Part shown: one piece after another, positions 57,891 to 64,000 of the stretch
Numbering within the stretch: position 1 is the stretch's first letter
Layout: each line of letters begins with the position of its first letter
DNA from: DASUBN01 sp050261675
Lineage (GTDB): Bacteria > Pseudomonadota > Gammaproteobacteria > Natronospirales > REEB76
DNA: 64,000 nt
Direction: 5' to 3'
Assembly: GCA_050261675.1 (NCBI GenBank)
Contig: JBLNDO010000055.1
Span: 1 to 64,000 of the forward strand
Translations under genes and position numbers: made by a program
Notes under the pieces: model-generated
The model's input: the letters and a program-made list of their open reading frames with translations, nothing else
Databases searched by the model: none
Told to the model about the DNA's origin: nothing

Positions 57891-59537
57891 ATGGCGTCCA
57901 TGGACGTACGCGCAGATTTCCGCACCGTCACACCCATGCCGCCATTAGGGCGGGCGGACTCGCGCTCCATGCTTTTGCAGGTCGGCCTGGACCGCCGGCC
58001 CTCGTCCGCCAAGAAGCTGGTGAGAGCCGTCTCGTCTCTCTGGGCCGCCATGGCGGCGGTGTCGATGAGCGCGATCGCGGTGCTGGGGGTCGCGGGCTTC
58101 TACGGCTTCACCACCGACCAATTCCCCCTCGCCCGCTCCGCCCTCATTGCCTCGCTCGCCGGGCTCGTGGCGGTGCTGTTCCTGGCCTGGCGGAAAACCC
58201 TTCAGAACGTCCGCCGCACGCTCGACATACTGCATCGCACCGCCGTTCTGCGCGAGCAGACGGAAGCGGAGCTCAGGACCCTGGAGATCGAATACCGCGA
58301 TGTCTTCAAGGCCCACCCGACGCCGCTGTGGATCTTCGACCGGGAGAGCCTGCACATCATCGCGGTGAACGACGCGGCCATCAACCACTACGGTTACAGC
58401 CGGAGAGAATTCCTGAAGATGACCATCAAGGACATCCGGCCCGAAACGGATGTGGCCACCTTGGGAGGTCACTTCCTGGAGCGCCTCCCGAACCTCTCCC
58501 ACTCCGGGACCTGGAAGCACAAGAAGAAGAACGGCTCGCTCATCGACGTGGAAATCGTCGCCCACGAACTCGACTGGCACGGCCGCAGGGTGCGCATCGT
58601 CTCGGCCACCGACGTGACCAAACGTATGGCCGCCGAGCGGGAACTGATGGCGCTGACGGCGTCCCTCGAAAACCAGGTGAAGGAGAGGACGGAGAAGGCC
58701 CGACGTTATGCCCGCAACCTTCGCGAGCGCAAGCACGAGTTGGAACTCGCGAACCGGGATCTCGAGATGTTCTCCTATTCGGCCTCCCATGACCTGAAGA
58801 CGCCGCTGGCGGTCATGAAGATCTACGCCATGCTGCTGCAAACCGATTTCGGCGCTACCCTGCCCCCGGCCGCCCGCGACCACGTCGAGAAGATACTCGC
58901 GGCCACCCAGGGCATGTCCGCGCTGGTCGACGACCTGATGAAACTCGCCAAGCTGTCGAAGCACGTCGTCCAGAAGCAGACAGTCAATCTGAGCAAGTTG
59001 GCCGCTACGCAGATCGCCCTGCTCCAGGCCAAGGATCCGGCCCGGACGGTCGAAGTGAAAATCCAGGGCGACATCACGGTACACGCCGACCCGGGCCTGC
59101 TCGGGATCGCGCTGGAAAACCTCATCGGCAATGCCTGGAAGTACAGCACCCACGCCGCCAAGCCGCGGATCAAGCTGGGAGTGAAGTCCAACGGCGCGGA
59201 GCAGATCCTGTACGTGCGCGACAACGGCGCCGGCTTCGACATGCACTGCGCCGAGGGCCTGTTCAAGCCCTTCCGCCGCCTGCACAGCAACGAGGAGTTC
59301 GAGGGCACGGGCATCGGCCTCGCCATCGTGCAGCGTGTCGTCGCGCTGCACGGCGGCTGCACCTGGGCCTACGGCGAAGTGGGCCAGGGCGCCACGTTTT
59401 ATTTCACCCTTGCGCCGGCCTCCTCGAACGCCCTGGCCGCACCGACGAGCGACGACGAGGCGGCCGCCGCCGTTCCGGGCGGACGGCTCGGACTGGCGCT
59501 GCGGCCGGAAGCCGCCTACGGATCCAGCGGCGCCTGA
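57891..59537 (+). CDS. PAS-domain sensor histidine kinase, orphan
   Basis: 548 residues. Two TM segments near residues 50-72 and 81-99, a short coiled linker, then a PAS domain (~134-245: YRDVFKAHPTPLWIFDRESLHIIAVNDAAINHYGYSRREFLKMT), a coiled coil, HisKA with H300 (FSYSASHDLKTPL) and HATPase_c with LIGNAWKYS (N box), DNGAGFDM (G1) and GTGIGLAIV (G2). Sensor of an intracellular or membrane signal; no response regulator is adjacent. The start may be the ATG at 57900 instead, 12 nt after an AAGGA. Confidence 0.9.
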   Translation: MASMDVRADFRTVTPMPPLGRADSRSMLLQVGLDRRPSSAKKLVRAVSSLWAAMAAVSMSAIAVLGVAGFYGFTTDQFPLARSALIASLAGLVAVLFLAWRKTLQNVRRTLDILHRTAVLREQTEAELRTLEIEYRDVFKAHPTPLWIFDRESLHIIAVNDAAINHYGYSRREFLKMTIKDIRPETDVATLGGHFLERLPNLSHSGTWKHKKKNGSLIDVEIVAHELDWHGRRVRIVSATDVTKRMAAERELMALTASLENQVKERTEKARRYARNLRERKHELELANRDLEMFSYSASHDLKTPLAVMKIYAMLLQTDFGATLPPAARDHVEKILAATQGMSALVDDLMKLAKLSKHVVQKQTVNLSKLAATQIALLQAKDPARTVEVKIQGDITVHADPGLLGIALENLIGNAWKYSTHAAKPRIKLGVKSNGAEQILYVRDNGAGFDMHCAEGLFKPFRRLHSNEEFEGTGIGLAIVQRVVALHGGCTWAYGEVGQGATFYFTLAPASSNALAAPTSDDEAAAAVPGGRLGLALRPEAAYGSSGA

Positions 59538-59543
59538 ACGAGC

Positions 59544-60116
59544 TCAGCCCGCGGCGGCGTGCGGCCAGAAGCTTGCGAACACCGCGCCGATAACCAGGCC
59601 GTAGACCAGGCCGTCCACGATGTCCTTGAAACTGGCGCGCCAGGGCTGACCCCACCAGATGGACTGGGGAAAGGCGCCGAAGGCGCAGGCCATGAAGGCC
59701 GTGGTGCTGACGACGCGCAATACCTGCATGGAGGCGGTGCCGGCGCCGAACGTGCTCGCCGCCACGTAACCCGCGAACAGCGACACCAGCACGCAGAACG
59801 CGAACCATTGGCCCAGGCTCTTGCCCATGTTGTAGAGGCCACTGGGCCGAAGGATCATGAAGCCCACCGGCCCCTGCACGAACTTGTCCTTGAACTCCTG
59901 CTTCTTCATGTCCTCGGGTTTGCAGTAGGGGAACAGGTACATGCCGGGCGCGGCGTTGCCCTTGCGCATCGCGGCGCGGACCTCGTCCTCGTTGGGGAAC
60001 TGATGGTAATCCGGGTTGTGCCAGAACTGCAGGGCCATGTGGATGATGCTGCTGGCGACGAACATGCCGATGCCGCCGAGCAGGATGGGTAGCCAGAGTT
60101 GGGCCAGTGAAACCAT
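59544..60116 (-). CDS. Hypothetical membrane protein with four TM helices
   Basis: 190 residues. TM helices at about 5-25, 101-121, 133-151 and 167-185. A large soluble loop has FPNEDEVRAAMRKGNAAPGMYLFPYCKPEDMKKQEFKDKFVQGPVGFMIL. Conserved-looking, no known domain. Convergent with the histidine kinase gene, divergent from the MBL-fold gene. Confidence 0.7.
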   Translation of the reverse strand: MVSLAQLWLPILLGGIGMFVASSIIHMALQFWHNPDYHQFPNEDEVRAAMRKGNAAPGMYLFPYCKPEDMKKQEFKDKFVQGPVGFMILRPSGLYNMGKSLGQWFAFCVLVSLFAGYVAASTFGAGTASMQVLRVVSTTAFMACAFGAFPQSIWWGQPWRASFKDIVDGLVYGLVIGAVFASFWPHAAAG

Positions 60117-60217
60117 GTCGGACTCCCTTGTGGGTTCGTTTTGTGGATTCGGCCGGGACGTGTTAATTCTAGTCCGCCTTTCCCGGATTGCCGCCCTCCC
60201 ACCGTCCCGGAACCCAC

Positions 60218-61213
60218 ATGAAAATCGCCGCCGCCGCGTTTGCCCTGCTCACCTTGTCCCGCCCCCTGCAGGTCCCGGCGGATCCCCTTCCCGGATCGAC
60301 GGACATGCACTGGGACCCGGGCGCGGAGAACTGCGCCGCCCAGCCTCACGCCCCGCTGGAAGTGCATGCTTATGACAAGAACACCTGGATCCTGCGGGAG
60401 AACCTCTGCTCCACCTGGGAGGCGCCGTTCCTGTACCTCCTGGTGGGCAGCCAGAAGGCGCTGCTCATCGATACCGGCGACGTGGCGGACCCGAAGCTCA
60501 TGCCGCTGGCGGTGACCGTCTTGGGTCTCCTGCCCAATGCCGGCAATGCCCGGCTGCCGCTGCTCGTGGTGCACAGCCACACCCACCTGGACCACCGCGC
60601 CGGCGACCCGCAATTCACCGGCCTGCCCGGCGTGCAACTCGTCCCCGCCCAGCTGAAGGATGTGAAGAAATTCTTCGGTTTCGACCAGTGGCCGGAAGGG
60701 CAGGCGCAAATCGACCTGGGCGGCCGCATGGTGGACGTGCTGCCGGCGCCGGGCCACAACCCGGCCCACGTGGTCTATTACGACCGCAACACCGGACTCC
60801 TGCTGACGGGCGATTTCCTGATGCCGGCGCGGCTCCTAGTGGACGACTACGCCGCCTACGAGGCCAGCGCCGAGCGCGTCGCCGCTTTCGTGAAAGACCG
60901 GCCGGTGACCCACGTGCTCGGCGGCCACGTGGAGAAGAACGCGGTGGGCCAGCTCTTCGACTGGCAGTCCACCACGCATCCCGACGAGCATGCCCTCCCG
61001 CTGGGTAAACAGGACGTGCTGGGCCTGCCGGCAGCGCTCGCGAAATTCAACGGCTTCTACACCGAGACCGGGGACTACGTGGTCATGAACCCGATGCATA
61101 ACCTGGAAGCCTTTGGCGCCGCGGCGGTATTGCTGCTCGGGGGCCTTGGTTACCTGATCGTCCGGTTCATCCGCAAACGCCGGGCTGCGCGCCGCGCCAA
61201 GGCCAGCGCCTAA
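60218..61213 (+). CDS. Membrane-anchored metallo-beta-lactamase-fold hydrolase
   Basis: 331 residues from ATG at 60218. Signal peptide, MBL fold with HSHTHLDH (metal motif HxHxDH) in LLVVHSHTHLDHRAGD, GHNPAHVVYY and LTGDFLM, HVLGGHVEKN, and a C-terminal TM helix with a basic tail (GAAAVLLLGGLGYLIVRFIRKRRAARR) that anchors the enzyme in the inner membrane facing the periplasm. Hydrolase of unknown substrate. The next gene's promoter begins just after its stop. Confidence 0.88.
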   Translation: MKIAAAAFALLTLSRPLQVPADPLPGSTDMHWDPGAENCAAQPHAPLEVHAYDKNTWILRENLCSTWEAPFLYLLVGSQKALLIDTGDVADPKLMPLAVTVLGLLPNAGNARLPLLVVHSHTHLDHRAGDPQFTGLPGVQLVPAQLKDVKKFFGFDQWPEGQAQIDLGGRMVDVLPAPGHNPAHVVYYDRNTGLLLTGDFLMPARLLVDDYAAYEASAERVAAFVKDRPVTHVLGGHVEKNAVGQLFDWQSTTHPDEHALPLGKQDVLGLPAALAKFNGFYTETGDYVVMNPMHNLEAFGAAAVLLLGGLGYLIVRFIRKRRAARRAKASA

Positions 61214-61223
61214 AACCCCAGGA

Positions 61224-61275
61224 TTGACAGCACCCAAAAGCCTGCTATATTAAGCAAGTATTTACTTGCTTAATA
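61224..61275 (+). promoter_or_regulatory. Sigma-70 promoter with a 28-bp palindromic operator
   Basis: TTGACA (61224-61229), 16-nt spacer, TATATT (61246-61251). TATTAAGCAAGTA at 61248-61260 and TACTTGCTTAATA at 61263-61275 are perfect 13-bp inverted repeats with a TT centre, overlapping the -10 and start site. Classic repressor placement; the operon contains a regulator gene (62129). Confidence 0.85.
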
Positions 61276-61289
61276 AACCGGAGGCGACC

Positions 61290-61655
61290 ATGTTTCTCAT
61301 CTACGCTGCAATCCTGTTCGCGCTGGGGGCGCTCGGCGGCCTCTACATGGCCCTGCAGGCCTTCCAGGGCAAGCCCCTGCCGGTGCCGGTGGCCGTGCTG
61401 CACGGCCTGTTCGGCGCCACGGGCCTGGTGCTGCTCATCGTCGGCGTGCTGGCCGGCATGGGCGACGGCCTCGCCCGCTACGCGCTCATCATCCTGGTGG
61501 TGGCGGCCTTGGGCGGCTTCTACCTGTTGAGCTTCCACATCAAGAAGCAGCAGCACCCCAAGGCGGTGATCGTGGTCCACGCCCTGGTGGCGGTGACCGG
61601 CTTCCTGACGCTGCTCACGGCCATTTTCCAGAACAGCTCCACGGCCGCGCCCTGA
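61290..61655 (+). CDS. Four-TM hypothetical membrane protein, first gene of the Rieske operon
   Basis: 121 residues from the ATG at 61290 (GGAGG RBS 5 nt upstream). Hydrophobic segments at about 3-23, 36-56, 66-84 and 95-113; YLLSFHIKKQQHPKAVIVVHALVAVTGF resembles DUF/COG families of small membrane proteins with His residues near helix ends, which can bind heme or metal. No known function. Directly downstream of the palindromic operator. Confidence 0.75.
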   Translation: MFLIYAAILFALGALGGLYMALQAFQGKPLPVPVAVLHGLFGATGLVLLIVGVLAGMGDGLARYALIILVVAALGGFYLLSFHIKKQQHPKAVIVVHALVAVTGFLTLLTAIFQNSSTAAP

Positions 61656-61668
61656 TCCAAGGATCGCT

Positions 61669-62115
61669 GTGGAAGGCTTGAAGCTCGGCGGGCATCCGCT
61701 GCATCCGGCGCTGGTGCACTTTCCCGTCGCCTGTTGGACGGCGGCACCGGCGCTGGATGCCCTCTATCTCGTATGGGGCAACCCGGCCTGCTGGCAGGCA
61801 TCGTTCTGGTGCATCGCCGTGGGCGTCGGGATGGGTGTGCTCGCCATGACGGCAGGGCTCATGGACCTCGTGGCCCTGCCGGCGGAGCATCCCGCCCAGG
61901 ACACGGCCCAACGGCACATGCTCCTGGTGGGTTCCGCCTGGTGCGTGTTCGCCGTGAGCCTCTTGTTCCGCCCGCTGCACGGGACGCCCACGGATGCCCA
62001 GGCCTGGCTCGCGCTCGGGCTTTCGGCGGGCGGCTGGCTCCTACTCGGCCTCGGCGCCTATGCCGGCGCGAGGCTGGTATACGATTTCGGCCTTGGCCAG
62101 ACGCGCAAGACCTGA
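61669..62115 (+). CDS. DUF2231 membrane protein
   Basis: 148 residues, GTG start with AAGGA upstream. Opens MEGLKLGGHPLHPALVHFPVACWTAAPALDALYL, the DUF2231 pattern (HPLHPxLVHFP), with four TM helices and histidines that could bind heme b. Members accompany Rieske, cytochrome or cupredoxin genes. Same operon, 13 bp after the preceding stop. Confidence 0.85.
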   Translation: MEGLKLGGHPLHPALVHFPVACWTAAPALDALYLVWGNPACWQASFWCIAVGVGMGVLAMTAGLMDLVALPAEHPAQDTAQRHMLLVGSAWCVFAVSLLFRPLHGTPTDAQAWLALGLSAGGWLLLGLGAYAGARLVYDFGLGQTRKT

Positions 62116-62128
62116 ACTCCCGTCCCCC

Positions 62129-62830
62129 ATGAAAAAAGCCAAATCCTCTTCGCCGAATTCACGGCGCGCCATGCTGCAATTGCTGAAGCGGGAAGGTGCA
62201 GTCACCGCGGGAGATGTGGCGGAGCGCCTGGGGATGACCCGCGAAGGCGCCCGTCAGTGGCTGCAGACCCTGGAGAAGGAAGGCGCCGTGGCGCGCATCG
62301 CGCCGCGGGAAACCACGGGCGCCGGTCGGCCGGCCGTGAGCTTCGCGCTCACGCCCGAAGGCGAGCACCTGTTCGCCAAGAACTACGACAACCTCGCCGT
62401 ATCCCTGGTGGACGCAGTGGCGGACCAGCTGGGACAGGAAGCCCTGGTGAAGCTGCTCACCGCCATCACCGAGCAGCAAGTGAAGGAATGGGAACCGAAG
62501 CTCGCCGGCAAATCCTTGCCGGAACGCATCAAGGCCCTGAAGGGCATCTACTTCGAGGACGACCCGCACACCTCGGTGCGCAGGGATTCCCAGGGCTACG
62601 TGCTGGTGGAGCGCAACTGCCCCTATCTCAACGTGGCGCTGCGCCGGCCGCACCTCTGCAGCGTCACGGTCTCGACGCTCACCCGGCTCCTGGGGGTGCG
62701 CGTGGTGCGCGAAGCGCGCTTCCAGGACGGCGACGGCCGCTGCGTGTTCCGCGTGCTCGAAGACCAGCCGGTGAACGTGAGCCGCTTCACGTTCGCCCTC
62801 GAACGTTCCGAATCCAAGGTCGCGGACTAA
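62129..62830 (+). CDS. SufR-like Fe-S cluster-sensing transcriptional regulator
   Basis: 233 residues. N-terminal winged HTH (RRAMLQLLKREGAVTAGDVAERLGMTREGARQWLQTLEKEGAVARI) of the DeoR-type used by SufR. C-terminal cysteines NCPYLNVALRRPHLCSVTV (C-x12-C) followed by a third in GDGRCVFRV, the SufR-type cluster ligand spacing. Expected to repress its own operon when holding a cluster and to bind the 28-bp palindrome at 61248. The regulated genes are membrane proteins and a Rieske-FAD enzyme rather than suf genes. Confidence 0.85.
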   Translation: MKKAKSSSPNSRRAMLQLLKREGAVTAGDVAERLGMTREGARQWLQTLEKEGAVARIAPRETTGAGRPAVSFALTPEGEHLFAKNYDNLAVSLVDAVADQLGQEALVKLLTAITEQQVKEWEPKLAGKSLPERIKALKGIYFEDDPHTSVRRDSQGYVLVERNCPYLNVALRRPHLCSVTVSTLTRLLGVRVVREARFQDGDGRCVFRVLEDQPVNVSRFTFALERSESKVAD

Positions 62831-62858
62831 CCGCCGGCCTGCCCACAAAGGCGCCAAC

Positions 62859-64000
62859 ATGGCCAATATTTCCGGTCCCGATTTCGCCGCTGGCGTTCCC
62901 GCCGCGGACCTCAAGCCGGGTGAGCCGCTGCTGGGGCACGCGGGCAAGGACCCGGTGATTCTGGTGCGCCACGGCCGGGAGGTTTCCGCGGTGGGCGCGG
63001 TCTGCACCCATTATCACGGACCGCTGGAGCAGGGGTTGGTGGTGGGCGACAGCATCCGCTGCCCCTGGCATCACGCCTGCTTCAGCCTGAGAAGCGGCGA
63101 GGTGCTCGGTGCCCCGGGCCTGACTGCCCTGCCGCGCTGGAAGGTGGAGGAGCGGGACGGGCGCGTGTTCGTGGGCGAGAAGCTCCCGGCCCTCACCCGC
63201 TCCCCGCGCACCGCGGGCGCGAAGGCGCCCGAATCGGTGGTGATCGTGGGCGGGGGCGCGGCCGGCGAAGCCGCCGCCACCGCCCTGCGCTTCCACGGAT
63301 ACCAGGGCCCGGTGACCATCCTCAGCGCCGAGGACAGCCTGCCTCCGGACCGCCCCAACCTGTCCAAGGACTATCTGGCCGGGACCGCTCCTAAGGAATG
63401 GGTGCCGGTGCGCAACGCCGCCTATTACGACAAACAGGGCATCACGCTGCTGCGCGGCGCGAACGTCACGCAGCTCGATCCCGCGAAGAAGAAGCTCGTC
63501 ACCGCCGACGGCCGCGAATTCGGTTTCGGCGCGCTCCTGCTCGCCACCGGCGCGGAGCCGGTGCGCCTCACGACGCCGGGAACGGACCTGCCTCACGTGC
63601 ATTATCTCCGCACCCTCGCCGACTGCGACGGCATCATCCAGGGCATCCAAGGCGGAGCGAAACGCGCGCTCGTCATCGGCGCGAGCTTCATCGGCCTCGA
63701 GGTGGCGGCGGCGCTGCGCGCTCGCGGCCTGGAGGTGCACGTGGTGGGCCCGGAAGCGCGCCCCCTGGAGCGGGTGCTCGGCCCCGAGCTCGGCGAGCTG
63801 GTGCGTTCGCTGCACGAGAAGAAGGGCGTGGTGTTCCACCTGGGCGCCACCGTCAGCGCCATCGGGGCGAAGGAAGCGACCTTAAGCAGCGGCGGCACGC
63901 TCTCCGCGGACCTGGTGGTGATTGGCGTGGGCGTGCGGCCGGCGACCGACCTCGCGGGCACGGCGGGCCTCGCCCGGGACAAGGGCATCCGCGTGGACGA
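62859..64000 (+). CDS. Rieske plus FAD/NAD(P)H oxidoreductase, C-terminus cut by the window
   Basis: 380 residues seen, no stop. N-terminal Rieske [2Fe-2S] domain: VCTHYHGPLEQG and CPWHHACFSLRSGE supply C-x-H and C-x2-H. A linker leads to an FAD-binding Rossmann domain (VVIVGGGAAGEAAATALRFHGY), then LLATGAEPVR and a second NAD-binding Rossmann motif (RALVIGASFIGLEVAAALRARG). The order matches AIFM3/rubredoxin-reductase-type proteins with an attached Rieske ferredoxin. Probably an electron-transfer enzyme; partner unknown. Last gene seen of the operon. Confidence 0.9.
   Translation, partial: MANISGPDFAAGVPAADLKPGEPLLGHAGKDPVILVRHGREVSAVGAVCTHYHGPLEQGLVVGDSIRCPWHHACFSLRSGEVLGAPGLTALPRWKVEERDGRVFVGEKLPALTRSPRTAGAKAPESVVIVGGGAAGEAAATALRFHGYQGPVTILSAEDSLPPDRPNLSKDYLAGTAPKEWVPVRNAAYYDKQGITLLRGANVTQLDPAKKKLVTADGREFGFGALLLATGAEPVRLTTPGTDLPHVHYLRTLADCDGIIQGIQGGAKRALVIGASFIGLEVAAALRARGLEVHVVGPEARPLERVLGPELGELVRSLHEKKGVVFHLGATVSAIGAKEATLSSGGTLSADLVVIGVGVRPATDLAGTAGLARDKGIRVD

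Overview
The window looks like chromosome from a GC-rich gammaproteobacterium, probably an uncultured relative of the Xanthomonadales/Nevskiales/Pseudomonas side of the class. The reasons are the linkage tsaD-rpsU-yqeY-dnaG-rpoD with a tRNA-Ile2(CAU) close behind, a cca/MidA/pteridine-reductase/folK/folB neighbourhood, a class II ribonucleotide reductase split into NrdJa and NrdJb as in Pseudomonas, and strong third-position GC. Taxonomy is inferred; there is no rRNA gene in the window.

Layout. 1-10.5 kb holds mostly single genes: an EamA transporter fragment, an RRM protein, an acyl desaturase, an M20 peptidase, small secreted proteins, a MarR regulator with a divergent alpha/beta hydrolase, a RibD-C reductase, an ICMT-like methyltransferase and a GST. 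10.5-12.6 kb is an accessory patch. It has an intact DpnI-type restriction gene in a three-gene operon with two unknown small proteins, three decayed dpnI fragments, and repeats of a TCTGTCCCCT-containing element. 12.6-16.9 kb is nrdJa/nrdJb with a frameshifted HNH homing-endonuclease-like gene between them. 17-28.5 kb carries protein quality control (Hsp20, a DegQ/DegP protease), a DUF2914 protein, a semialdehyde dehydrogenase/aldo-keto reductase pair, Slt, Cca, MidA and a pteridine reductase.

28.5-42.7 kb is a cell-surface glycan island. It has a PIG-L deacetylase, a GNAT, two polyprenyl-phosphate-type GT2 enzymes, a small EamA flippase, a WecE aminotransferase, an MprF-like membrane protein, and four large polytopic proteins, two of which are clear paralogues. 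It separates the pteridine reductase from folK-folB-tsaD. 42.6-49.3 kb is the conserved information-processing block. 49.3-52.2 kb is a TlpA-DUF4266-DUF3570-ApbE operon, and the DUF3570 protein contains a sequence matching the ApbE flavinylation motif. A tRNA-Ile2 follows, with a 16-bp copy of its 3' end about 108 bp downstream.

52.5-57.6 kb is an ECF sigma / zinc anti-sigma / Pro-rich periplasmic protein / TPR-beta-barrel set facing a divergent FG-GAP protein with a GlyGly-CTERM-like tail. 57.9-64 kb holds an orphan PAS histidine kinase, membrane and metallo-beta-lactamase proteins, and a promoter with a 28-bp palindromic operator. That operator precedes two membrane proteins, a SufR-like Fe-S regulator and a Rieske-FAD oxidoreductase that runs off the end.

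The strongest candidates for undescribed biology are the dpnI operon with its fragments, the predicted flavinylated DUF3570 system, the SufR-like/Rieske operon, the glycan island, and the HNH gene between the RNR halves. No CRISPR array and no complete insertion sequence was seen.
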